Shown here in pieces: positions 24,081 to 31,967 of a DNA stretch of 31,967 nucleotides. The position numbers and the translations under genes are program-made. The notes beneath the pieces are model-generated. The model saw nothing but the letters and a program-made list of their open reading frames with translations, was not told where the DNA came from and did not search any database. Each line of letters starts with the position of its first letter. Within the stretch, counting starts at the first letter, position 1. The stretch comes from JBCBST01 sp039819115 (GTDB lineage: Bacteria > Bacteroidota > Rhodothermia > Balneolales > Balneolaceae). The stretch spans positions 1-31,967 of the forward strand of contig JBCBST010000026.1 in the NCBI GenBank assembly GCA_039819115.1. Direction: 5' to 3'.

Positions 24081-25283
24081 TGCAGGTTCCTCAAAGGGTG
24101 CGATCACTTCTTCAACCGACCGTGTTTCATCAAAAAACTCCAGCACCCGCAGCATAACCTCGTCAACCAGTACATCGGGGCAGGATGCTCCGGAAGTGAT
24201 TCCTATTGTAAGTGGCTGGTTATCCGGTAGCCAGTTTTTCGTGGTTAGGATCGCTTTTTTCCACTGGTCGAAATGCTGAATCTCAGCTGCGTTCTTTACT
24301 TCAGAAGCATCACGAACATGATACGTTGGGAAGGAGTGTTCTAAAATCTCAACCAGGTGCATGGTGTTCGAGGAGTTATATCCTCCGACAACCAGTGCCA
24401 GGTCGGCTTCCGCTCCGGCCAAAGCCAGAGTCGCTGACTGGTTTTCGTTCGTTGCGTAGCAAAGCGTATCGGAAGTATCGGCAAAATGATCGAGGATGTC
24501 GCTGTCTCCATAGCGCTGAATAGCCGCCGCTTTCAGAATATCCATTACTTCCTGGGTTTCGGTAGCCAGCATGGTGGTTTGGTTAATAACCCCGAAGCGT
24601 TCCATATCGATAAGTGGATTGAACCCCGGTGTGGATTTATGGCCAAAGTAGGTTTCAAAATCAGAAAGAGGGCGCTGCTCGGTCAGTATTTCCCCCAACA
24701 GGGTAGCCTCGTCCGGGTTCAGGACGACAACAACCGCAGAATGCTCTGCACTCTGAGAAAAAGTAGCCCGCGTTTCTTCATGTTCGTGTTTACCGTGCAC
24801 AACCAGAGCATACTCCTTTTTTCCAAGTTGTTTACCCCGCTTCCATACTTTTTCCACAAAGGGGCAGGTTGTGTTGTATTGATAGGGATTGATGCCTTTC
24901 GCTTTTAGCTGCTCCTCAATTTCGCGTGTGGTACCAAACGCGGGAACCACCACAATGTCATCTGCAGAAAGGGTATCCAGGGGAATAAGTGGGGTAGCAT
25001 CTGTTTCGAATAGAAAACGAACCCCTCTTCCAAGCAAATCCTCATTCACGGTAGGATTATGGATCATCTCGCTCAGCAAATATATATTTTTATCGGGTTG
25101 TTCCTCCAGGGCTCGATACGCAATATCAATAGCGTTTTCCACTCCATAACAAAAACCAAAAAAACGGGGAACCAGAAAGCGGACCGGACCAAAATCAAGG
25201 ATGCTTGGCGTCAGGTCTTTCTTCATCGGGTCGGTAATCTTAGTCGCCTCTTTCACCTTTCGGATAATCGGCGACTTATACAT
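24078..25283 (-). CDS. ispH: 4-hydroxy-3-methylbut-2-enyl diphosphate reductase, long type
   Basis: A 401-residue IspH/LytB, a [4Fe-4S] enzyme of the last step of the MEP isoprenoid pathway, making IPP and DMAPP. Cluster cysteines are C45 (FGFCYGVENA), C140 (NTTCPFVEKVW) and C368 (TSGASCPD), with H75 (IHNPTVN) and the VVHGKHEHEETRATF segment (161-175). The length and the motifs PAFGTT, TTCPFVEKVWKRG and HGKxxHEETxAT match the long cyanobacterial/plant type rather than the about 310-residue E. coli type. The frame is open back to a GTG at 25352, but ATG at 25283 gives an ordinary N-terminus. Downstream of smc on the same strand, 176 bp away, so it may have its own promoter. Confidence 0.95.
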   Translation of the reverse strand: MYKSPIIRKVKEATKITDPMKKDLTPSILDFGPVRFLVPRFFGFCYGVENAIDIAYRALEEQPDKNIYLLSEMIHNPTVNEDLLGRGVRFLFETDATPLIPLDTLSADDIVVVPAFGTTREIEEQLKAKGINPYQYNTTCPFVEKVWKRGKQLGKKEYALVVHGKHEHEETRATFSQSAEHSAVVVVLNPDEATLLGEILTEQRPLSDFETYFGHKSTPGFNPLIDMERFGVINQTTMLATETQEVMDILKAAAIQRYGDSDILDHFADTSDTLCYATNENQSATLALAGAEADLALVVGGYNSSNTMHLVEILEHSFPTYHVRDASEVKNAAEIQHFDQWKKAILTTKNWLPDNQPLTIGITSGASCPDVLVDEVMLRVLEFFDETRSVEEVIAPFEEPA

Positions 25284-25459
25284 ATCAGGTATCTGAAATT
25301 CTTTTCTTGGCACGTTAGCTGAGTTTGGACATTCGTTTTTTGTTCGACACACTCATGACAGGTTATATAACACGAACAATGGTATTGGAATTCAATAAAC
25401 CTATGCGGCGAAGCATATTTTTCTTGAAGAAGTGATCGGCTTTTTTCTCAAAAAAACCT

Positions 25460-28400
25460 CTACCCAACTTCTCCCATTTTCACTCCCACCAAACGGCTCA
25501 CTCCGGTTTCCGGCATGGTGACACCGTACATCATTTCAGCCTTACTCATGGTCTTTTTATTATGAGTAATGATGATGAATTGAGTGTCGGTACTGAAACT
25601 CTTTATCATCTTGGCAAACCGTTCAATGTTGGCGTCATCCAGTGGAGCATCCACTTCATCCAGCACGCAAAAGGGAGACGGTTTTACAAGATAAATTGCA
25701 AACAGGAGGGCAATCGCGGTCAGCGTCTTCTCTCCCCCAGAAAGCTGAGATATACCCGAGGGGCGTTTTCCTCTTGGCTGAGCTTTAATCTCAATTTTAG
25801 CCTCCAGCGGGTCTTCCACATCTTCCTCAATCAGCAGGTCTGCATAGTCATCTTCAAAAAAGAGGGTTTTAAACACTTTCTGGAAATTGGTTCTGATCTC
25901 TCCAAACACCGAGTTAAAGCGTTCGGTAGCCGTTTGATTGATTTCTTCTATCGTATCCAGTAGTTGTTTTTCCGCCTGGTTAAGGTCCTCGATCTGATCC
26001 TCGTAAAAGTCCAGCCGTTCCTTTTCTTCTTTGTACTCTTCGATCGCCAGCGGGTTCACATCTCCGATGTTGTTTAACTTTTGCCGTAGCCACCCAATCC
26101 GTTGTTTGGCTTCGTCCGGTGAGGTGTCCTCAGGAAGTTGCTCGTCTACCTGTTTCATCAAAATGCCGTAGGTCTCCCAGATGTGATCAGAAAGCCCCTG
26201 AAGCTGCATGTCCATTTTCTCTTTGGCCATCGAAAGATGGTGTACCAACTCCATATTCACTTCCCGCTGCCGACGCGCTTCACGGAGTTGTTTTTCCATA
26301 TCATTGATAGTTCCCCGTTCAACAGCTGCTGCATGCTGGGCTTGTTCAAGGGCCACATCGGCTTCTGTTTTAAGCTCCTGATTATGTTTCAGCTTTTCTT
26401 TTAACTCAAGTACTGATACCTGAAATTGGGTGATATTTGCCGTACTGGCATTCATCATTCGGGTGCGATGTTCAATACGCGATTCCACACTATCGATTCC
26501 CGATTGGGCGCGTTTTACATCTTTCTCAAGATTATCGACTTTATTCTTAAAGTCCTGATGCTTTAACTGGGCATCATTAAACCGGCTTTGAGCAAGCGCA
26601 CGGTCATCCTCCAAATCAGACAACAACGCTTTTTTAGTTTTTATCTGGTCATCCAGTTTTAACAGCTTAGCCTGGAGTTCTTTCTGACGGGGCTGGATGG
26701 AGGCCAGCTCTTCCTGTGCAGTACCTTCCGTACTGGTCAGATAATCCTTTCGGTTTACCAGCTCCGAAATATTCTTCTGATAAACCTGGATTTTAGAACT
26801 CATGCTATGAATGGCTTGCTCAGCCCGTCGTACTTCCTGCTCCTTCTCTTTTAGAAGCTGACTGATTTTCCCTAAGTCCAGTTTCCGGTGTTTTTCCTGG
26901 ATTTGATCCAGGTATGTTTCCAAACCGGCGGCTTCCTTTTCAACCCGTGCCTGTTCTTGCTCCAGTTTTTCAATTTTGTCTCTCAACCCAACCCGGATGC
27001 CGGTATTCTTGCCTTTGCTTCCACTCTGAATAAAACGCTGATGAGTAACCACCTCGCCTGCATAGGTCACACAAGTAATACCTTGTTGGCGTGCTGCCTC
27101 CATGGCCTCTTCTAACCCGTCAAAAACCAGGATATGCCCCAATAGAAGTTGTTTCAGGGCAAGATATTCCCTTTTCGTTTTTACCTGGTCAAAGAGACCG
27201 TTCGGTGTAACAGGATAGGTTGCCGATAGCTGATCAAGCGGTACAAATGTTGCCCGCCCTTTGTCATTATTCTTAAGTAAGTCAGCTGCTTTTTGAGCTT
27301 CGCCGGTGGTAGGGACTACAATGTAGTTTAATACATCACCTAAAACGGATTCCAGAGCGACTGCATGTTGCTCATTGGTATCAAAGATATCGGAGATGGT
27401 TGCCATGCCTTTGATATTGAATCGATGATGATCCATCAGATACTTTACACTGTTCGGGAATGCTTCATTAGAAGCCGACAGCTCATTTAATAATCTTATT
27501 TCAGCTTCAATGGATTCTTTTTTACTGGTTAGCCCGCGAAGCTCGTCTTTAATCTCATTTTGTTTTTGAGCAAACCCTTCCCGTTTATCCCGGGCCTGTT
27601 CTAATTCGGCTTCGAGCTCATCCCGCTCGGTAACCCATCCCTCCAGGTTACCCTCAACCATTTTTTGTTCACCGTTTAGATTGTCGATCTCGTCGTTCAG
27701 ATCCACAATTTCATTGTTGATACGCTGTAAATCGCCTTCGGTATTTTCTAAACGGGATTCAATTTTAATACGCTTAGCCTGTAACTGATTCAGTTCGTTA
27801 TTAGAAGCACTAAGCTGAACTTCAGCTTCATACACCTCGCTGCGCTCCCGGTTATATTGCTGTTGGATAAGCGCATAATCCTTTTTTGATTCTTCGAGTG
27901 CGCGGAATGATTTATCTAAATCCTCATCAAACGTATCAAGGCGGGAACGACTGGTTTCCAATAACTGTGCAAGTTCAGTAAGATCAGCCTCTCCCTGTTC
28001 AATATCCTTTTTGTATTGTTCAATGACCTTCTGCTCGTTTTGTATCTTCTCTGCGGTGATACGAATACTGGTATCTGCTTCCCGGATGGCATTATGCAGC
28101 TGGCTTACATGCCGCTGAGCTTCGGCTTGTGCCTGTTCTTTCCCGGAAAGCTGAAGACGGGCTTTATCCTCGGCCTCTTCCAGTCGTTCCGTCTCGGAGC
28201 TTACTTTCCGCTTTTCCTTTTCGGCCTGCTCAATACGGGTAAGCAGTGGTTCCAGCTCTTTCTGTATATGCTGATAATCATGCAGGGTTAATGCCCGGTC
28301 CAACAGGATTAACTCGTCCCGGTAAACCTTCGCTTTTTCCGCTTTTTCGGCCTGCAGCTGAAGAGACCGTGTTTTTTTACGCAGCTCAATCAGTAAATCG

Positions 28401-28975
28401 TCTACCCGCTGTAGATCTTTACGGGTTTCATCCAGTTTGCGTAGGGTCTTCTTCCTTTGGTCTTTGTAGCGAGTTACTCCAGCCGCCTCCTCAAATAACC
28501 TGCGCCGGTCGTTATTTTTATCATTCAGAATTTCTTCTACCATCTTGAGCTCAATCACAGAATAGGCATCCGATCCCATACCGGTATCCATGAATAACTC
28601 CATAATATCTTTTAAGCGACATGGAGTATTATTGATCAGGTATTCACTTTCTCCGGAACGGTACAGGCGTCGCGTAATGGTAACCTCGCTATATTCTATG
28701 GGGAGAATACCTTTATCATTTACAAAGGTGAGGGACACCTCTGCCATCCCAAGGGCTTTTTTCTGAGCGGTTCCGTTGAAGATGACATTGCTCATAGCGG
28801 AAGAACGAAGCAACGAAGGTCGTTGCTCCCCCAGTACCCATCTCAAAGAATCAACGATATTGGATTTACCACAGCCATTAGGACCCACAATGGAGGTGAT
28901 ACCACTATCAAATTTTACTTTAGTTTTATGGGCAAAGCTTTTAAATCCCTGTAATTGTAATTCAGAAATATACAT
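25460..28975 (-). CDS. smc: Chromosome segregation protein SMC
   Basis: A 1171-residue SMC ATPase, the core of bacterial condensin (SMC-ScpAB), which organises and segregates the chromosome. Walker A is GPNGCGKSN (about 31-39) in the N-terminal head. Long coiled coils run from about 165 to 500 and 680 to 1030. The hinge (about 505-665) has the FPNSVKYLM..., ALESVLGDVLNYIVV and GEVVTHQRFIQSGS pattern. The C-terminal head has the signature LSGGEK (1078-1083) and Walker B CVLDEVDAP (about 1103-1111). All ATPase motifs are intact and the length is typical. It follows frr by 63 bp on the minus strand and is probably cotranscribed with it. Confidence 0.97.
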   Translation of the reverse strand: MYISELQLQGFKSFAHKTKVKFDSGITSIVGPNGCGKSNIVDSLRWVLGEQRPSLLRSSAMSNVIFNGTAQKKALGMAEVSLTFVNDKGILPIEYSEVTITRRLYRSGESEYLINNTPCRLKDIMELFMDTGMGSDAYSVIELKMVEEILNDKNNDRRRLFEEAAGVTRYKDQRKKTLRKLDETRKDLQRVDDLLIELRKKTRSLQLQAEKAEKAKVYRDELILLDRALTLHDYQHIQKELEPLLTRIEQAEKEKRKVSSETERLEEAEDKARLQLSGKEQAQAEAQRHVSQLHNAIREADTSIRITAEKIQNEQKVIEQYKKDIEQGEADLTELAQLLETSRSRLDTFDEDLDKSFRALEESKKDYALIQQQYNRERSEVYEAEVQLSASNNELNQLQAKRIKIESRLENTEGDLQRINNEIVDLNDEIDNLNGEQKMVEGNLEGWVTERDELEAELEQARDKREGFAQKQNEIKDELRGLTSKKESIEAEIRLLNELSASNEAFPNSVKYLMDHHRFNIKGMATISDIFDTNEQHAVALESVLGDVLNYIVVPTTGEAQKAADLLKNNDKGRATFVPLDQLSATYPVTPNGLFDQVKTKREYLALKQLLLGHILVFDGLEEAMEAARQQGITCVTYAGEVVTHQRFIQSGSKGKNTGIRVGLRDKIEKLEQEQARVEKEAAGLETYLDQIQEKHRKLDLGKISQLLKEKEQEVRRAEQAIHSMSSKIQVYQKNISELVNRKDYLTSTEGTAQEELASIQPRQKELQAKLLKLDDQIKTKKALLSDLEDDRALAQSRFNDAQLKHQDFKNKVDNLEKDVKRAQSGIDSVESRIEHRTRMMNASTANITQFQVSVLELKEKLKHNQELKTEADVALEQAQHAAAVERGTINDMEKQLREARRQREVNMELVHHLSMAKEKMDMQLQGLSDHIWETYGILMKQVDEQLPEDTSPDEAKQRIGWLRQKLNNIGDVNPLAIEEYKEEKERLDFYEDQIEDLNQAEKQLLDTIEEINQTATERFNSVFGEIRTNFQKVFKTLFFEDDYADLLIEEDVEDPLEAKIEIKAQPRGKRPSGISQLSGGEKTLTAIALLFAIYLVKPSPFCVLDEVDAPLDDANIERFAKMIKSFSTDTQFIIITHNKKTMSKAEMMYGVTMPETGVSRLVGVKMGEVG

Positions 28976-29038
28976 CCAACTCCCTACTCAGAGAGCACTG
29001 CCCTCGGGCAATGCTACCAGCTGGTGGTACCCTGCAGG

Positions 29039-29608
29039 TCACACCGTCATAATTTCATCTTCTTTATGTGCCAGCATTTCGTCAACCGACTTAATATGCA
29101 TATTGGTGACGTTTTGCACGTTTTCTTCTGCTTCAAATTTAGAATCTTCCGGAAGCGACTCGCTGTCTACTGTTCTTTTTATGGAGTCGTTAGCTTCCCG
29201 GCGGCTATTCCGAATGCTGATCCGGGCTTTCTCACCGATGTCTTTGGTTAGTTTCACTAACTCCCGGCGTCGTTCTTCAGTAAGAATGGGAAGGGGTATT
29301 CGAATCACATCACCATCGTTGCTTGGATTCAGTCCTAAACCCGATGCCATAATGGCTTTTTCAATATCAGCAATGCCCGATTTATCATAGGGGGAAACCA
29401 TAAGAAGTCGCGCTTCGGGAGCACTTATATTAGCTAATTGTTGCAATGGTGTCTGTGCGCCATAATATTCTACAGTAACGCCAGAAATTAGTGCAGGGCT
29501 TGCTTTACCAGTGCGGATATGTGATAGTTCTTTTTTCAGAAACTGAATAGCATCGTCCATCTTCATATCCGCTTCGTCAATAATCTCCTGTAAGGCTTCT
29601 GAAATCAT
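29039..29608 (-). CDS. frr: Ribosome recycling factor
   Basis: A 189-residue ribosome recycling factor, which with EF-G splits the post-termination ribosome. Domain I helices (FLKKELSHIRTGKASPALI, and RRRELVKLTKDIGEKARISIRNSRREAND near 111-139) and domain II strands (VEYYGAQTPLQQLANISAPEARLLMVSPYD, cited about 46-75) are full length. In most bacteria it directly follows pyrH; here a reversed YHYH gene lies between them. Start ATG at 29608; 192 bp separate it from the divergent YHYH gene, so a local promoter is likely. Confidence 0.97.
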   Translation of the reverse strand: MISEALQEIIDEADMKMDDAIQFLKKELSHIRTGKASPALISGVTVEYYGAQTPLQQLANISAPEARLLMVSPYDKSGIADIEKAIMASGLGLNPSNDGDVIRIPLPILTEERRRELVKLTKDIGEKARISIRNSRREANDSIKRTVDSESLPEDSKFEAEENVQNVTNMHIKSVDEMLAHKEDEIMTV

Positions 29609-29800
29609 AGCTAATTCGTCGTTTAAATGGTGAAATGGCTGATTTTTAACCCCAAGAAGTTAGTAAAAGCTGGTCTTAATTCTTAATTATTTGGCGCATT
29701 ACCCATTGAAAGCAGTGCATGGCTACAAGAACGGGAGGGTTAAAGCACAAGCCTTGGGCACAGGTAGCGTCTAAGTTGTCAATGGATCACTAAAATCAGG

Positions 29801-30823
29801 ATGATGAATACGTACAAGCCCCTATGGTTAGTGCTGGTAGTGTTAGCTCTGACCAATTGTAGTTCCGACGACAGTTCCGGAACAAATACAGAAACTCAAC
29901 GCGTAGATATAACAGATGCTGTTTTTACCAACAACAGTGGCGACTGCAGTACATTTGCAGAACGCTATTTCTCTTTGGTAGAGGACATTCAAAACACGGT
30001 CAATTTTGAGGGAAATGTTGAAGTAACAGATTCAGAATCGTCATGCACCATAGCAGTAAACGGAATTCCAAACCACGATTTTAACGATCAGTCCGCCCGA
30101 TTTGCAACACCGGTACGGGAAGTAGAACGCATATTCACAGTAATGAAAACCCCGGAATCAGCTCCACAGGCAACCAGTCTTTCGCAGGGATTTTACGACG
30201 CTATTATGTTGAACGGTGTAGTGGTTGATATGCTTTCTGCCGGATGTTATCGTCCTGATGATCAAATGGCGGATGCTAGCGGTAATGTTGCCATTGGATG
30301 TACCGTAAATGATGCATGGTTGATAGACCCGTTAGGAGTGGAGAGCAGATTTGGAGCAGATGCAAATAATGCCCATACCCAACCCGATGGTACATACCAT
30401 TATCACGGCAATCCAAATGCCATGTTCGATGATAATCCCGGCGACCAGGGTTCTCCCGTCATTGGTTTTGCTGCGGATGGATTTCCGGTATTTGGATCCT
30501 ACTTTTTTGACGAACAAACAAATACGGTTCGAAAAGCGATATCGGGATATACATTGAGGAATGGAAACAGACCGGGACCCGATAGTTCTGATCCGGGTGG
30601 AGTCTACGATGGTACCTATATTGATGATTATGAGTTTACCGATGCCGGCGATTTAGATGCATGCAATGGTATGACGGTGAACGGACAGTATGGGTATTAC
30701 ATCACGGATTCCTATCCCTGGATGATCGCCTGTCATTCCGGTACGGTAAACAATTCCTTTAGTAAGGGGATGTTTAAAACTAATTTTGAGCATGCTCATG
30801 GGGATCATACCCACGAGCATTAG
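29801..30823 (+). CDS. YHYH domain-containing lipoprotein
   Basis: A 340-residue exported lipoprotein with lipobox ALTNC (C20) followed by a Ser/Asp-rich linker. The namesake motif Y199-H200-Y201-H202 lies in PDGTYHYHGNPN, followed by VIGFAADGFPVFGSYF, as in YHYH-family proteins of unknown function. A D/G-rich region (SSDPGGVYDGTYIDDYEF) and six cysteines could form disulfides, and the C-terminus is His-rich (FEHAHGDHTHEH), suggesting metal binding. ATG at 29801 is followed by a second ATG that is equally possible. It lies on the opposite strand between frr and pyrH, converging on pyrH with 15 bp and no terminator. Confidence 0.88.
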   Translation: MMNTYKPLWLVLVVLALTNCSSDDSSGTNTETQRVDITDAVFTNNSGDCSTFAERYFSLVEDIQNTVNFEGNVEVTDSESSCTIAVNGIPNHDFNDQSARFATPVREVERIFTVMKTPESAPQATSLSQGFYDAIMLNGVVVDMLSAGCYRPDDQMADASGNVAIGCTVNDAWLIDPLGVESRFGADANNAHTQPDGTYHYHGNPNAMFDDNPGDQGSPVIGFAADGFPVFGSYFFDEQTNTVRKAISGYTLRNGNRPGPDSSDPGGVYDGTYIDDYEFTDAGDLDACNGMTVNGQYGYYITDSYPWMIACHSGTVNNSFSKGMFKTNFEHAHGDHTHEH

Positions 30824-30838
30824 TATGTGGAGCCGGTC

Positions 30839-31558
30839 TTATTCCCAAACAACTTTCGTACCGACGGCCTCTCCCTGGCAAACCAGTTTTTCCAGATTCC
30901 CCGGTTTATTCATGTTGAATACGACAATCGGGGTTTTGTTCTCTCTGCATAAGGTGAAAGCCGTTAAATCCATTACATTCAACCGGCGTTTCAATACTTC
31001 ATCGCCAGTGATGGTATCGAATTTTTTAGCATCTGGATTCTTTTCGGGATCCACATCATAAATTCCATCCACCCGTGTGCCTTTCAAAATCACATCGGCT
31101 TCTACTTCAATAGCACGTAGCGAACCAGCGGTGTCCGTGGTGAAATAAGGGTTCCCGGTACCGGCTCCAAAAATGACAACCCGTCCCTTTTCCAGGTGTC
31201 GCACAGCGCGACGGCGAATATAGGGCTCTGCAATGGCTTCCATTCGTATGGCACTTAACAGGCGGGTTTGGATACCTTTTTGTTCCAGGGCATCCTGCAA
31301 TGCCATCGAGTTGATCATGGTGGCCAGCATTCCCATATAATCTGCATGAACTCTTTCCATGCCCTGGTTGGCGCCTTTTACTCCTCTGAAAATGTTTCCC
31401 CCTCCAATTACAATAGCTACTTCCACACCATGGGCTTGAACACACTGTATTTCGTTAGCGAACATGGTAATGGTGTTGTTATCTATACCGTAGCCTTGTT
31501 CTCCTAATAGCGCTTCACCACTTAGTTTTAACAGAATCCGTTTATAGGTATTACTCAC
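30839..31558 (-). CDS. pyrH: UMP kinase
   Basis: A 239-residue bacterial UMP kinase (amino-acid-kinase family), which phosphorylates UMP to UDP with ATP in pyrimidine synthesis. It shows the N-terminal RILLKLSGEALLGEQGYGID, the glycine-rich VAIVIGGGNIFRG, the ADYMGMLATMINSMALQDAL helix, and the FGAGTGNPYFTTDTAGSLRA nucleotide/UMP region (positions about 125-145). The length is typical. It follows tsf on the same strand but is separated by a strong terminator, so it needs readthrough or its own promoter in the 25 bp after that hairpin. Confidence 0.97.
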   Translation of the reverse strand: MSNTYKRILLKLSGEALLGEQGYGIDNNTITMFANEIQCVQAHGVEVAIVIGGGNIFRGVKGANQGMERVHADYMGMLATMINSMALQDALEQKGIQTRLLSAIRMEAIAEPYIRRRAVRHLEKGRVVIFGAGTGNPYFTTDTAGSLRAIEVEADVILKGTRVDGIYDVDPEKNPDAKKFDTITGDEVLKRRLNVMDLTAFTLCRENKTPIVVFNMNKPGNLEKLVCQGEAVGTKVVWE

Positions 31559-31583
31559 CGGTCGTCAGTTTTGGTTTATAGTC

Positions 31584-31614
31584 AAAAAAAAGGCCGCTTC
31601 TGAAAGAAACGGCC
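31584..31614 (-). terminator. Rho-independent terminator after tsf
   Basis: Read on the minus strand, GGCCGTTTC pairs with GAAGCGGCC (one G-U pair) around a TTTCA loop and is followed by eight T residues. It sits between the tsf stop (31635) and the pyrH start (31558) and should end the translation-factor transcript, probably rpsB-tsf. Confidence 0.9.
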
Positions 31615-31634
31615 TAAACATAATCAAAAATTGG

Positions 31635-31967
31635 TTAAGCGTTTTCGCCAAGTTGGAGGCGATAAAACGCTTTTGCCAGTGGTGCTCCGTTCTGAGAAAG
31701 GTACTCTTTAACAGAAACGCCGTTATCTTTCACGAATTTTTGTTCCAGGAGAACACGTTCTTCGTAAAAACGTCGGAGTTTACCTTTTGCAGCCTGTTCA
31801 GCAATGTGCTCTGGTTTGCCTTCATTGATTAATTGCTCTTTGGCAATTTCCAATTCTTTTTCAACCACACTGGCATCCACTTCATCACGTGTTACGGCAA
31901 TGGGCTTCATAGCTGCAACCTGCAAAAGGTAAACTCCGACGTTTTTACGAAGAACGTGTTCTCCTGG
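31635..31967 (-). CDS. tsf: Elongation factor Ts (C-terminal part)
   Basis: The frame runs off the right edge, leaving the last 110 residues of EF-Ts, the guanine-nucleotide exchange factor for EF-Tu. The visible part starts in the core domain (VGVYLLQVAAMKPIAVTRDE) and continues through the dimerisation region (EKELEIAKEQLINEGKPEHIA and GKLRRFYEERVLLEQKFVKD), ending KAFYRLQLGENA. The sequence upstream of 31925 is in frame, so the ATG-like start there is not real. Next on the strand comes pyrH, in the usual bacterial order. Confidence 0.95.
   Translation of the reverse strand, partial: PGEHVLRKNVGVYLLQVAAMKPIAVTRDEVDASVVEKELEIAKEQLINEGKPEHIAEQAAKGKLRRFYEERVLLEQKFVKDNGVSVKEYLSQNGAPLAKAFYRLQLGENA

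Noticed and set aside
25402..25417. TATGC/GCATA hairpin between smc and ispH
   Set aside because: It has only five pairs and a six-base loop, with no clear terminator tail or operator logic.
28999..29025. Two short palindromes (TGCCC-TC-GGGCA and ACCAGCTGGT) between smc and frr
   Set aside because: Stems are too short and lack a T-tract; they may be chance.
28776..29390. 204-codon open frame on the plus strand across the smc start and frr
   Set aside because: It is antisense to two certain housekeeping genes, has low-complexity Ser-rich sequence and no recognisable domain; it is a frame shadow.
29701..29786. Inverted pair ACCCATTGA / TCAATGGAT around 70 bp between frr and the YHYH gene
   Set aside because: The arms are short with one mismatch and there is no target-site duplication, so a mobile element remnant cannot be supported.
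31626..31925. A free-standing 96-residue protein starting near 31925
   Set aside because: The apparent start is a TTG inside an open frame that continues to the window edge and matches EF-Ts; it is the truncated tsf.

Overview
The window is ordinary protein-dense bacterial chromosome of moderate GC, with no rRNA, tRNA, CRISPR, insertion sequence or phage genes visible. No gene-free stretch exceeds about 215 bp. The gene content points to a Bacteroidota/Balneolota-type Gram-negative marine bacterium: very few Shine-Dalgarno sites, one TAnnTTTG-like promoter box, lipoproteins with short N-terminal lipoboxes, DUF6787, DUF2141, DUF721 next to a YbbR protein, and a TamA-like/TamB pair. The phylum is an inference from gene content, not a measured placement.

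Layout. 1-2804: the end of a DUF6787 membrane protein, then a compact minus-strand operon read from 2804 to 236. It encodes an exported Sm-like/barrel protein, a protein with a Fer4_19 domain and two CDGSH iron-sulfur domains, a DUF423 membrane protein, a DUF427 protein and an MmcQ/YjbR protein. 2911-5998: a copper-handling cluster. A DUF411 metal-binding protein on the plus strand converges on a minus-strand operon of an unknown small protein, a Met/His-rich outer-membrane protein, a SCO-type thioredoxin-fold lipoprotein and a PCuAC-type copper-chaperone lipoprotein. 6208-7989: a three-helix membrane protein and an M14 zinc-carboxypeptidase lipoprotein. 8076-15913: an envelope-biogenesis and housekeeping run of a TamA/BamA-like Omp85 protein, TamB, a DUF721 (DciA-like) protein and a YbbR-domain protein.

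15938-16702 is the most intriguing part. A near-perfect AT-rich palindrome precedes a MerC-family membrane protein, whose gene overlaps one for a small ribbon-helix-helix protein with two CxxC pairs. This looks like a self-regulated metal-responsive cassette. 16704-23503 is a complete efflux operon: a TetR regulator (with its own candidate operator), a TolC-type outer-membrane factor, a lipoprotein membrane-fusion protein, two ABC ATPases with complementary degeneracies, and two ABC-2 permeases. It resembles the E. coli ybhGFSR/CecR system but has split ATPases and its own TolC.

23601-31967: a DUF2141 protein and a bidirectional terminator. Then come minus-strand housekeeping genes, read frr, smc, ispH, where the IspH is of the long cyanobacterial/plant type. 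Finally tsf (partial) and pyrH, which are separated from frr by an oppositely oriented YHYH-domain lipoprotein gene.
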